From an uncultured Parasphingopyxis sp. (GTDB taxonomy: Bacteria; Pseudomonadota; Alphaproteobacteria; Sphingomonadales; Sphingomonadaceae), in contig NZ_CAKZNF010000054.1 in NCBI RefSeq assembly GCF_937129435.1, forward strand, positions 1 to 64,000: 64,000 nucleotides of DNA. Direction: 5' to 3'. The notes below the pieces were generated by a model that was not told the origin of the DNA, did not search any database, and worked only from the letters and a program-made list of their open reading frames with translations. Made by a program: the position numbers and the translations under genes. This document shows, one piece after another, positions 15,576 through 24,186 of the stretch (the first letter of the stretch is position 1; the number at the start of each line of letters is the position of its first letter).

Positions 15576-15743
15576 GGCATGCTCCTCATGAGGGACGCCC
15601 CTCAATTCGTCCCACACTATGCCACGGCTTCCATCGCACCGCAACGGACGCGAGCGGAAAAGAACGTGGATAGAACACGCGCAGATTTAAGCAGGGTAGC
15701 GGAGGGCTACGAACTCGCCCGGACAACATCGGAATTTAGGATT

Positions 15744-15817
15744 TGGATGCCCCGCGTGGATTCGAACCACGATTGACGGAGTCAGAGTCCGTAGTCTTGC
15801 CGTTAGACGACGGGGCA
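15744..15817 (-). tRNA. tRNA-Gln (anticodon CUG)
   Basis: Read on the minus strand, the gene has a 7-bp acceptor stem (TGCCCCG/CGGGGCA), a D arm, an anticodon arm ACGGA-CTCTGAC-TCCGT with anticodon CTG, a GTTCGAATC T-loop and an encoded CCA. The phage-like element lies directly beyond its 3' end, so the 3' half is the probable attachment site. No second copy of the 3' end was seen in the window. Confidence 0.95.
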
Positions 15818-15961
15818 ACCGGGAGGCGGCGACATAGGCAGCGGGTCGCGGCCTGTCAATGCGGCCATCTTGCTCTCGGGCCCCGCTTTCGTTAGCTTGA
15901 AGGCAAGTACCGGCGGCCCGTGCGGCCGTATCCGGAAAACAAAGATGTGAAGATATAATAG

Positions 15962-17029
15962 GTGGATGATTCTGGCGCCAATGCGAACCCGGAAACCGGA
16001 TATTCTCCGGGCGCCGCACGATATCACGACAAATCGCGCCATCACCACACATCGTCCCGCCCGACAAACCGCAGAGCCTATGGCGCGCTCGATCTCGGCA
16101 CCAACAATTGCCGCCTGCTCGTCGCGCGCCCGTCCGACGACGGGTTTACCGTTATCGACGCCTTTTCCCGGATCGTCCGGCTAGGCGAAGGGCTGTCGAC
16201 GACCGGGCGGCTGAGCGACCGGGCGATCGACCGGGCGGTCGATGCGCTGGCCATCTGCGCCGATAAACTGCGGCGCCGCCATGTCAGCCTGTCACGCTCC
16301 GTCGCCACCGAGGCCTGCCGCCGCGCCGCGAACGCGCGCCAGTTCGTCAGCCGGGTGCAGCGCGAGACGGGCATTGCGCTCGACATCATCAGCCCGCAGG
16401 AAGAAGCGCGCCTCGCTGTCCTCGGCTGTCATATCCTTCTGGAACCCGGCGATGGCCCGGCGCTGATCTTCGATATTGGTGGCGGATCGACCGAATTGGT
16501 GCTGATCGAACCGGGCATGCCGGAACCCGAGATCCTGAGCTGGTACAGCGCGCCCTGGGGCGTGGTCAGCCTGGCGGAGAAGGAATTCAACGACCTCACC
16601 TCGCTCGAAGACCGGCTCGATACCTACGCCCGGATGCGCAAACGCGTCGCAGACAGTTTCGCCGATTTCGCCTCGACCCTGCCCACGATCGGCTACCAGC
16701 CGCGCCTGCTCGGCACGAGCGGGACGGTCACGACGCTGGCCAGTGTGCATCTCGATCTGCCGCATTACGACCGCAACAAGATCGACGGACTCAACCTGCC
16801 TTCGGTGGCGATGCGCGAGGTCAGCCAGAGCCTTTCCCATATGTCGGTGCCGGAACGCGCCGAAATACCCTGTATCGGGCGCGAACGGGCCGACCTGGTG
16901 GTGGCGGGGTGCGCTATCCTCGAGGCGATTCTCGATATCTGGCCGGCCGAACGGATCGGAATTGCCGATCGCGGCATTCGGGAAGGCATCCTGCGTTCGA
17001 TCATGGCCAAGGATAGCGGACCGTCATGA
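15962..17029 (+). CDS. exopolyphosphatase / pppGpp phosphohydrolase (Ppx/GppA)
   Basis: Hydrolyses terminal phosphates of polyphosphate or the 5' phosphate of pppGpp. The actin-like ATPase fold signatures are clear: ALDLGTNNCRLLVA (residues 42-55) for phosphate 1 and FDIGGGSTELVL (170-181) for phosphate 2, with the acidic SPQEEARLA between them containing the likely catalytic Glu. Length 355 fits the short, single-module Ppx type of alphaproteobacteria. A GTG start is used; about 38 non-conserved residues precede the domain, so a later start is possible. The stop overlaps rlmE by four bases, an arrangement common in this group. Confidence 0.9.
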   Translation: MDDSGANANPETGYSPGAARYHDKSRHHHTSSRPTNRRAYGALDLGTNNCRLLVARPSDDGFTVIDAFSRIVRLGEGLSTTGRLSDRAIDRAVDALAICADKLRRRHVSLSRSVATEACRRAANARQFVSRVQRETGIALDIISPQEEARLAVLGCHILLEPGDGPALIFDIGGGSTELVLIEPGMPEPEILSWYSAPWGVVSLAEKEFNDLTSLEDRLDTYARMRKRVADSFADFASTLPTIGYQPRLLGTSGTVTTLASVHLDLPHYDRNKIDGLNLPSVAMREVSQSLSHMSVPERAEIPCIGRERADLVVAGCAILEAILDIWPAERIGIADRGIREGILRSIMAKDSGPS

Positions 17030-17661
17030 AGAAGGTCCGATCGGCACGGAAGCGCACCGCCTCCTCCACGCGTTGGCTCGAACGCCAGCTCAACGACCCC
17101 TATGTCAAAAAGGCGCAGAGCGAAGGCTATCGGAGCCGCGCCGCCTACAAGCTCATCGAACTCGACCAGCGGTTCCACATCCTGGGCGGCAAGGCCCGCA
17201 TCGTCGATCTCGGTATCGCGCCGGGAGGTTGGGCGCAGGTGGCGCGCAAGCGGTGTTCCAATGCGACCATTGTCGGGATCGACCTGTTGCCGACCGATCC
17301 CATCGAAGGCGTCGAAATCCTGGAAATGGATTTCATGGACGATGCGGCGCCGGACCGCATTTCGGAGCTACTGGGCGACGCGCCGGACCTTGTTCTGTCC
17401 GACATGGCGGCGAATACGATCGGCCACAAGCAGACCGATCACCTGCGGACGATGGCGCTCGTCGAGACGGCGGCACATTTCGCTGCGGAAACGCTCGCGC
17501 CGGGCGGCGATTTCGTCGCCAAGGTCCTCGCGGGCGGTGCAGATAACGATCTCGTCGCCGCGCTCAAACGAAATTTCTCGAGCGTCAAGCACGCCAAGCC
17601 GCCGGCAAGCCGCAAGGGATCGTCGGAATGGTATGTGGTGGCAAAGGGCTTCAAGGGCTGA
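17026..17661 (+). CDS. rlmE: 23S rRNA (uridine-2'-O)-methyltransferase RlmE (FtsJ/RrmJ)
   Basis: Methylates the 2'-O of U2552 in the A loop of 23S rRNA using SAM, a late step of 50S assembly. The K-D-K-E catalytic tetrad is complete at K42, D126, K166 and E201, and the SAM loop DLGIAPGGWAQ is at 61-71. The 211-residue length matches the family. The ATG overlaps the ppx stop (ATGA), so the two are co-translated. The basic N-terminus (KKVRSARKRTASS) is typical of alphaproteobacterial members and would contact rRNA. Confidence 0.95.
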   Translation: MKKVRSARKRTASSTRWLERQLNDPYVKKAQSEGYRSRAAYKLIELDQRFHILGGKARIVDLGIAPGGWAQVARKRCSNATIVGIDLLPTDPIEGVEILEMDFMDDAAPDRISELLGDAPDLVLSDMAANTIGHKQTDHLRTMALVETAAHFAAETLAPGGDFVAKVLAGGADNDLVAALKRNFSSVKHAKPPASRKGSSEWYVVAKGFKG

Positions 17662-17671
17662 AGCGCGGCAA

Positions 17672-18430
17672 TCAGCTTTCGGCGCGCGCCTGTTCGATTG
17701 CCTCTTTCAAACGGTCGTAACCGACAGCACCCGTCAGGATTTCGTCGCCGATGACGAACACGGGCGTGCCGTTGATACCGAGCTGGCTGGCCAGCCGCAT
17801 GTTCGACTGCAATTCCTGCGTCACCGCCTCTGAATCGCGTGCCTGCTGCACCGCCGCCTGATCGAGACCCGCAGCGCGAACCGCCTGCGAAATCGTCGCG
17901 TCGCTCGGCCGTCCCGCCTCGTACATCGCGCGATGGAAGGCGAAATATTCGCCCTGCTCGGCAGCGGCCAAACTCACGCGCGCCGCCTGCTCGCTACCGG
18001 GGCTCAGGATTGGCAGTTCGCGGAACACGAAGCGCACGCCGTCATCTTCGTCCAGCAGCCGCTCGATATCGCCCAGGCTACGCCGGCAATAACCGCAGGC
18101 ATAGTCGAAGAATTGGACCACGGTCACATCCGGGTTGGCGGCGCCCGCCCATCCCTGCGCATAGGGCGTTTCTACCGAGGAGCGGACAGAACTGACCGCC
18201 GCCAGCATCTCGCGCTGCTGCAGCCGTTCCATCGCCTGCGGAATGATTTCGGGATGCTCGAGGATATAATCCTCGATAACCGCTTCCAGTTCAACACGGT
18301 CCAGCCCCGCCGGCAGACTCACCGGCTGGTCGCCGGCCACAAAGCTCCCGCCGCCGCGCAACGCAAAAAAGGCCGCTGCGGCGGCCAGAAGCGCGATCAG
18401 CGCGCCGGTTGCCCAAGTCTTCAATGTCAT
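17672..18430 (-). CDS. DsbA-family thiol:disulfide oxidoreductase
   Basis: A membrane-anchored or periplasmic thioredoxin-fold protein. An N-terminal hydrophobic segment (about 8-25) acts as signal or anchor. A helical region ending in EDYILEHPEIIPQAMERLQ precedes the DSBA domain; this pre-domain is known from BcfH/ScsC-like proteins. The active site is C112-G-Y-C115, and a cis-Pro loop NGTPVFVIGDE follows near 215. It probably oxidises or isomerises disulfides of exported proteins. The ATG at 18430 overlaps the stop of the upstream M48 protease gene, so the two are coupled. Confidence 0.9.
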   Translation of the reverse strand: MTLKTWATGALIALLAAAAAFFALRGGGSFVAGDQPVSLPAGLDRVELEAVIEDYILEHPEIIPQAMERLQQREMLAAVSSVRSSVETPYAQGWAGAANPDVTVVQFFDYACGYCRRSLGDIERLLDEDDGVRFVFRELPILSPGSEQAARVSLAAAEQGEYFAFHRAMYEAGRPSDATISQAVRAAGLDQAAVQQARDSEAVTQELQSNMRLASQLGINGTPVFVIGDEILTGAVGYDRLKEAIEQARAES

Positions 18431-19839
18431 TGAGTTCCCAGTTCCTCCGGCTCCCGCCTGCGGCGCGGCTCTTCTCGATCGATCGCCGCTTCGGAGACGA
18501 GCGCGATATCCTGCGCACGCAGCCAATCGGCGGACCCCTCGTCGATATTCTGCATCGCCTGCCGCGCATTGCGCAACGCTTCCACATGCTGTCCGGCAAG
18601 GTTCGCATATTCGGCGGTGGCCAGATAGGCGCGCGCGCGGTCGCCCTCCTGCGAATAGATATAGCCGAGTTGGCGCCAGGCAAAGGGATTGCGATTATCT
18701 CGCTGGACAGCGATGCGCAGCACCTGCCGCGCCTCCTCCAGATTCGACTCGTCCTCCGTCGCGATCAGCGCGTGGCCGAGCAGCGCCGAAATCAGCGGAT
18801 TGTTGCGCGATTGTTCGGTGGCGATGCGAAGATCGGGCAGCGCGTCCTGCGGCCGGCCGGACTCGAGAAGGATCTGTCCCCGCAATTCGCGAAAATAGGG
18901 ATCGCGCGGTTCGGCCTCGATCAGCGACGTCGCCTCGGCAAGCGCGCGGTCGGGATAGGCGGCGCGATGCCAGGCATAGGCGCGGGCATAGCGCGCCGGA
19001 ACGCTCACATTGCTTTCGGGAAATTCGACGAGAGTCTGTTGATAATCCTGAACATAGCCGAAAAGCTTGGCGCGGACCCGCTGGAAACGCGCTTCGAGTT
19101 CGGGATCGGTCGGCGTGTCCCATCCCGGATCGGCCTCATACAGTTCGCGCAGAATCGAGATTCGCTCGCCGCTGAGCGGGTGGGTGCGATCGTAACTGTC
19201 ATCCTGTGGGATCGCGAGGCGATATTCCTGATTCTGCAGCCGACGGAAAAAGGCAAGGCTGCCCCGGCCGCTGATTCCGGCCTGCGAAAGATAGCGCGCG
19301 CCTGCGAGATCGGCGCTCGATTCCTGCACGCGGCTATAGGAGAGGAAGCGACCGATCGCGGCGCGCGACCCGGCCGAAAGAATGCCGATGCCCGCATCGC
19401 CCGCGCCCATTGCAATAGCCGCGGCGCCCACCAGAAGCGACAACAGGCTGATGCCCGTCGCTTCCTGCGCACCTTCACCCAGGCGGATGATATGGCCGCC
19501 TTCGACATGGCCCAGTTCGTGCGCGATGACGCCCTGAACCTCGTTGGCATTGTCCGCCGCCAGTATCAGCCCCGAATGCATGAAGACGCGTTGGCCACCC
19601 GCCACAAATGCGTTGATAGACCCGTCACTGAGCAGGACGATCTCGACATTTTCGGGCTGCAGGCCCGCCGCCTCGATCAGCGGCCGGGACATATCGGCCA
19701 ACAGCGCTTCGGTCTCGGCATCGCGCAGCACGGTTTGCGCGGCAACGGGGCGTAGCGCGAGACCGAGGCTGAACAGCAGGAAGATCGACAGACGCAGAAC
19801 GACTGGCCCGAACGACAGGCGGGGAGCGGGAATACTCAT
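18427..19839 (-). CDS. periplasmic M48-family metalloprotease with TPR region (BepA-like)
   Basis: An exported zinc protease likely involved in quality control of outer-membrane proteins, like BepA/YfgC. The signal peptide (about 1-35, cut after VAA-Q) is followed by a peptidase M48 domain with HELGH at 107-111 (zinc ligands H107, H111, catalytic E108) and the third ligand E173 in VQESSAD. From about 285 on are tetratricopeptide-like helices (LRGQILLESGRPQDALPDL and later repeats). Length 470 fits the BepA type. It is followed by a DsbA-like gene with overlapping stop and start, suggesting joint control of envelope protein folding. Confidence 0.9.
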   Translation of the reverse strand: MSIPAPRLSFGPVVLRLSIFLLFSLGLALRPVAAQTVLRDAETEALLADMSRPLIEAAGLQPENVEIVLLSDGSINAFVAGGQRVFMHSGLILAADNANEVQGVIAHELGHVEGGHIIRLGEGAQEATGISLLSLLVGAAAIAMGAGDAGIGILSAGSRAAIGRFLSYSRVQESSADLAGARYLSQAGISGRGSLAFFRRLQNQEYRLAIPQDDSYDRTHPLSGERISILRELYEADPGWDTPTDPELEARFQRVRAKLFGYVQDYQQTLVEFPESNVSVPARYARAYAWHRAAYPDRALAEATSLIEAEPRDPYFRELRGQILLESGRPQDALPDLRIATEQSRNNPLISALLGHALIATEDESNLEEARQVLRIAVQRDNRNPFAWRQLGYIYSQEGDRARAYLATAEYANLAGQHVEALRNARQAMQNIDEGSADWLRAQDIALVSEAAIDREEPRRRREPEELGTQ

Positions 19840-19899
19840 TGCACCCGCTCTTCGCCCGCCCGCCTTAACGCCAGATGAAACATGCGCGCCGTCACCCGA

Positions 19900-22341
19900 T
19901 TATTCGCCGAACGTGCGCTGCCACCAGCCGCGCCGCGGTTTGGCGTCCGAGTCGGCTGTGGCGTTGTCTTCGCTTTTCGGCGCAGCACCTTCATCCGCAG
20001 CTTCAGCCTTGCCGTCATCGGATTTGGCCGGTGCCTTGGACCCGTTCGCGGCCTTGGGCGGGCGGCCACGCCGCTTGGGCTTGGCTTCGGCGTCATCGGC
20101 TTTGGCGTCGTCGGATTTGGCATCGTCCTTCGCCGCGGCTTCCGGCTCTTCGGCCTTATCGCTTGTGCCGTCCTTGGCCTCGGCTTCGGGCTGCTCGTCC
20201 TTCTTGGTCCGGCGCGAACGCTGTCGCTTCGGCTTTTCCTCAGCCGCTTCGGTCGCTTCGGCCGACTCGTCACCGTCCGAGGCCTTATCGCCAGATGCCG
20301 TCTGCTCGGTCTCGTTGCTGTCGGTCTTCCTGCTCCGGCGACGGCGACGCGGCTTCTTTTCCCCACTGTCGGCATCGCCGTTCTCGGCGTCCGCTTCGGA
20401 TTTTTGACTGTCGCCCGCGTCGTCGGATTCGTCCGACTTGGCAGAGGCAGCTTTGTCCTCGGCACCGTCACTCTGTTCCTTGTCCCGGCGACGGTTGCGG
20501 CCGCCCCGACGACCGCGGCGGCGCCGCGAACGGGACCGCGAACGCGACTCTTCTTCGTCGGTGTCGGTGTCGGTTTCGTCCTGATCTTCGTCGTCCTCGA
20601 CCTCGATCTCGATGTCGTCATCTTCGTCGAGTTCGATCGGCCGCATTTCGACCTTTTTCGTCGGCGGCGGTCCGCCGACTTCGATATTCATCGCCGCGCC
20701 TTCAAGCTCGCGATCGGGCACGACCGAAATGGTCACGCCGTACATCTCCTCGATCTCGCCGAGTTCGCGCCGCTTGGTGTTGAGGACGTAAACCGCGGCA
20801 TCGCGCGAACAGGCGAGCGTCAGCTGGCTGCCCTTTCCCTTGGCGGCTTCCTCTTCCAGCATCCGCAGCGCCGAGAGCCCGGCCGAAGACACCGTCCGCA
20901 TCAGGCCGGTGCCTCCGCAATGCGGACATTCCTGCGTCGAGGCTTCGAGCACACCGGTGCGCAGCCGCTGGCGGCTCATTTCCAGCAGCCCGAAGGACGA
21001 GATCCGCCCCACCTGGATACGTGCGCGGTCGTTCTTTAGTGCATCCTTGAGCGCCTTCTCGACCTTCCGGTTGTTCGAATTGTGATCCATGTCGATGAAA
21101 TCGATCACGACCAGACCAGCCATATCGCGCAGACGTAGCTGCCGCGCGATTTCGCGCGCCGCCTCTATATTCGTCTTGAGCGCGGTCTGCTCGATATTGT
21201 GTTCGCGCGTCGACCTCCCTGAGTTGATGTCGATCGACACCAAAGCCTCGGTCGGGTTGATGACGAGATAGCCGCCCGATTTGAGCTGTACGAGCGGCTG
21301 GTACATCGCGCCGAGTTGGTCTTCGACCTGATAGCGCTGGAACAGCGGTGTGGGATCGGCATAATGCTTCACGCGCCGGGCATGGCTCGGCATCAACAGC
21401 TTCATGAAGTCCTTGGCCGCCTTGTAACCCTCGTCGCCTTCGACGAAGACTTCCTCGATATCGCGATTGTAGATGTCGCGGATCGCGCGCTTTATCAGGT
21501 CGCTGTCGGTGTAGATCTTCTCCGGCGCCGTCGCCTTCAGCGTCGCTTCGCGGATCTCGTCCCAGAGGCGCGCGAGATAGGTGAAGTCGCGCTTGATCTC
21601 GGTCTTGGTGCGGCTCATGCCGGCCGTCCGGACGATGCAACCCATGGTCTCGGGCAGCTTCATCTCGTCGACGATCGATTTCAGCCGCTTGCGGTCCGAC
21701 GCATTCGAAATCTTCCGGCTGATCCCGCCGCCATGCGACGTGTTCGGCATCAGCACGCAATAGCGGCCGGCAAGCGACAGATAGGTGGTCAGCGCAGCAC
21801 CCTTGTTGCCGCGCTCTTCCTTCACGACCTGGACGAGCAGCACCTGACGGCGATGGATGACGTCCTGAATCTTGTAGCGGCGGCGCAGGTCCATCCGGCG
21901 CTTGCGGATATTCTTGACCGACGGCTCCTCGTGATGCTCCTCATCGGCATCGCTGTCGCCGGTCTCCTCGACCTCGGCGTCCTCTTCTTTCGAAGCGGCC
22001 TCGGCGGCCTGCTCGTCATCTTCTTCCTCGCGAAGTTCGGCCTCTTCCTTCGCCTGCTCCACCTCTTCGGCGAGCAGCTTGTCGCGATCTTCCTTCGGAA
22101 TCTGATAATAGTCGGGATGGATTTCGCTGAAGGCGAGGAAGCCGTGGCGGTTTCCGCCATAATCGACGAACGCCGCCTGGAGCGACGGTTCGACGCGGGT
22201 TACCTTGGCGAGATAGATATTTCCCTTGAGCTGCTTGTGCTCTTCGGATTCGAAGTCAAACTCCTCGATCCGGTTGTTCTGGACGACGGCCACACGGGTC
22301 TCTTCCCGGTGGCGCGCATCGATCAGCATACGCGTAGGCAT
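19900..22341 (-). CDS. rne: ribonuclease E/G
   Basis: Endoribonuclease of the RNA degradosome for mRNA decay and rRNA/tRNA processing. Start chosen at ATG 22341 (MPTRMLIDARH), as in other alphaproteobacterial RNase E; length 813. An S1 domain (about 30-190) is interrupted by a long acidic Glu/Asp insertion. The catalytic DNase-I-like domain has SIDINSGR and VIDFIDMDH, whose Asp residues bind the metal. The Zn-link CPHCGGTG follows. The C-terminal 230 residues are a disordered mix of acidic and Arg/Lys-rich repeats with proline-poor low complexity, serving as degradosome scaffold and RNA-binding region. The mRNA leader is likely long, since about 490 bp separate it from the divergent amidase gene. 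Confidence 0.95.
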   Translation of the reverse strand: MPTRMLIDARHREETRVAVVQNNRIEEFDFESEEHKQLKGNIYLAKVTRVEPSLQAAFVDYGGNRHGFLAFSEIHPDYYQIPKEDRDKLLAEEVEQAKEEAELREEEDDEQAAEAASKEEDAEVEETGDSDADEEHHEEPSVKNIRKRRMDLRRRYKIQDVIHRRQVLLVQVVKEERGNKGAALTTYLSLAGRYCVLMPNTSHGGGISRKISNASDRKRLKSIVDEMKLPETMGCIVRTAGMSRTKTEIKRDFTYLARLWDEIREATLKATAPEKIYTDSDLIKRAIRDIYNRDIEEVFVEGDEGYKAAKDFMKLLMPSHARRVKHYADPTPLFQRYQVEDQLGAMYQPLVQLKSGGYLVINPTEALVSIDINSGRSTREHNIEQTALKTNIEAAREIARQLRLRDMAGLVVIDFIDMDHNSNNRKVEKALKDALKNDRARIQVGRISSFGLLEMSRQRLRTGVLEASTQECPHCGGTGLMRTVSSAGLSALRMLEEEAAKGKGSQLTLACSRDAAVYVLNTKRRELGEIEEMYGVTISVVPDRELEGAAMNIEVGGPPPTKKVEMRPIELDEDDDIEIEVEDDEDQDETDTDTDEEESRSRSRSRRRRGRRGGRNRRRDKEQSDGAEDKAASAKSDESDDAGDSQKSEADAENGDADSGEKKPRRRRRSRKTDSNETEQTASGDKASDGDESAEATEAAEEKPKRQRSRRTKKDEQPEAEAKDGTSDKAEEPEAAAKDDAKSDDAKADDAEAKPKRRGRPPKAANGSKAPAKSDDGKAEAADEGAAPKSEDNATADSDAKPRRGWWQRTFGE

Positions 22342-22832
22342 TGATTGGTCTCCGAACATGCCCGGTAGGTCGCGAGACCCCCCACGGCATGCGAATGTTT
22401 AAGAACGGCTGTCGCGCGAGCGCCCTGGGCGCCGCGGCCGTTCGAGGTGAAGGATAAGGATTTGCGTCTGCTGCCAAGATGGAACCGGCATGGATCGCCG
22501 ATAACCCCGCCGCGAACCGAGGCCGGCGCGGATCGCGCCTGGCGTCATGTTCGTCGAGCAAGTGCCTCATGCAGCATCAACCTGGTGGGCCGACCGGGTC
22601 AATCGCGGCCCGGCGGAATTCATCAATATAGGGGCCGTCCCGAACGGACGCGATACCCTGCGGGTCGGATTGCTAACAGCGCATTCGGTTTACAGCAAGA
22701 AAAAGCATGCCGAACGTGACGGACAAAATCGCAACCAACATGCTGAAAACGGCGTTAACCTAAGCGCTTCACGCTGCTTTGAGGCGGCTGGCCTAGTTCC
22801 TCGTCCAACGACACAAGACGAGGGTAACCTTA
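22342..22832. other. intergenic region between rne and amidase gene
   Basis: Nearly 500 bp without a credible gene between divergent start codons. It must hold the rne promoter and leader and the amidase promoter, but I could not place either with confidence. At 22799-22823 a 7-bp stem (CCTCGTC/GACGAGG) contains the GAGGG ribosome-binding site of the amidase gene in its 3' arm, so it could limit translation. No tRNA or recognisable riboswitch is seen. Confidence 0.5.
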
Positions 22833-24095
22833 ATGTTGGCTTTAGGCTGGACCGCAAGGGGGGCGGCGCGGCACAATAGGACGATGTCCGTCGTGCTGGC
22901 CATGATCGCATTTCTGATCGGATCGCCGTCCGCCTGGGCGGCAGCGATCGAGCGCGTGGACGTGACGCCGAACCGCGTGACGATCGCCTTCGACGATTAT
23001 GTCGAAGACGCCTCCGCGTTCATTCTGGACAATCCGAGGCGCCTCGCCATCGATATCGCCGGTGCACGCGCGGGATCGAGCGGCCGTAGCTCGGGCCCGG
23101 TGACGCAAGTGCGCCAAGGCCAGTATAACGACAACACCGCCAGGATCGTTCTGGATCTTGCCCGGCCCGTGACCTTTGCCAATGGACAGTTCGGCAACGA
23201 CGGTCGCAGCTTTTCTCTTGAATATCGCCCGGCCAGCCACCTGGCCTTCGCCTCTGCCGCGGCCGCGGGGCGCGCGCGCTTCCTGCCGCCCGTCGCATTT
23301 CGCGCACGCCCGCCGCGGGCTCGGGGCGGCCTGACCGTGCCGCTGCCTCCGGCACGCCGCATCGACGAAGCACCGCTGCCCCGCGTGCAGGGCCCGCGCG
23401 GCCGTCCGCTCGTCGTCATCGATGCCGGCCATGGCGGCCACGATCCGGGTGCTGTCTCGCCCTTCGGCAACCGCCGCGAAAAGGATGCGACGCTCGCCAT
23501 TGCCTTGGCGATCCGTGACCAGCTGATCGCGTCGGGCCGGGTGCGCGTCGCACTGACCCGCGAAGACGACCGCTTCATCATATTGAACGAGCGCTATGAG
23601 ATTGCGCGCCGGTTGAATGCCGACCTCTTCATCTCGGTGCATGTCGATTCCGCGGAGAACCCGCAGGCCAATGGCGCGACGATCTACACACTGTCCGAGG
23701 TCGCGTCGGACCGCGAGGCCGCCCGGCTCGCCCGCCGCGAGAACGCGGCCAACATCATCAATGGCATCAACCTGGGCGGCGAGGACGAGGATGTTCGCTC
23801 GATCCTCCTCGACCTCACCCGCCGCGAGACGATGAACGTTTCGACGCGCTTCGCCGACGTGCTGTATCGCCAGGGCCGTACGACGATGAGCTTCCGCAAC
23901 GACTATCATCGCTTTGCCGGTTTCGTCGTCCTGAAGGCGCCCGATACGCCGTCGGTTTTGCTCGAAGTCGGCTATCTGACCAACGAAGAGGATGTGGCGC
24001 GCGTCTTCGGTCAGGCCGGGCAGCGAGAGATCGCGCGCGGCGTGGCCGGAGCGATCGAGACCCATTTCGCACGGCGCGTAGCGGATCGGCGCTAG
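22833..24095 (+). CDS. N-acetylmuramoyl-L-alanine amidase with AMIN domain (AmiC-type)
   Basis: A periplasmic zinc hydrolase that cuts the bond between MurNAc and the stem peptide for daughter-cell separation. The signal peptide (about residues 15-37, cut after AWA) is followed by an AMIN targeting domain (about 38-130), a Pro/Arg-rich linker, and an Amidase_3 domain from about 192. Zinc ligands are H200 (DAGHGG), E216 (REKDAT) and H270 (ISVHVD); E378 in LLEVGYLTNEED is the catalytic glutamate. The ATG at 22833 has GAGGG eight bases upstream; ATG 22884 is an alternative that would still retain a signal peptide. Followed by the PBP1A gene. Confidence 0.92.
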   Translation: MLALGWTARGAARHNRTMSVVLAMIAFLIGSPSAWAAAIERVDVTPNRVTIAFDDYVEDASAFILDNPRRLAIDIAGARAGSSGRSSGPVTQVRQGQYNDNTARIVLDLARPVTFANGQFGNDGRSFSLEYRPASHLAFASAAAAGRARFLPPVAFRARPPRARGGLTVPLPPARRIDEAPLPRVQGPRGRPLVVIDAGHGGHDPGAVSPFGNRREKDATLAIALAIRDQLIASGRVRVALTREDDRFIILNERYEIARRLNADLFISVHVDSAENPQANGATIYTLSEVASDREAARLARRENAANIINGINLGGEDEDVRSILLDLTRRETMNVSTRFADVLYRQGRTTMSFRNDYHRFAGFVVLKAPDTPSVLLEVGYLTNEEDVARVFGQAGQREIARGVAGAIETHFARRVADRR

Positions 24096-24108
24096 GGAGG
24101 CGCTGCCG

Positions 24109-24137
24109 CCGGCGGAGAGCGTCATCGCCTCCGCCGG
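24109..24137. other. intergenic hairpin between amidase and PBP1A genes
   Basis: CCGGCGGAG (24109-24117) pairs perfectly with CTCCGCCGG (24129-24137) around an 11-nt loop. There is no T-run on either side, so it is not a classical terminator; it might slow transcription or protect the amidase mRNA end. Confidence 0.5.
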
Positions 24138-24186
24138 TGGCCACATTCTGTCGAATGCCGCTGGCATCAAACCCAAAAGCTGGTAA

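Noticed and set aside
24109-24137. Terminator between the amidase and PBP1A genes
   Set aside because: A perfect stem exists but there is no T-run after it, so it is listed only as a hairpin.
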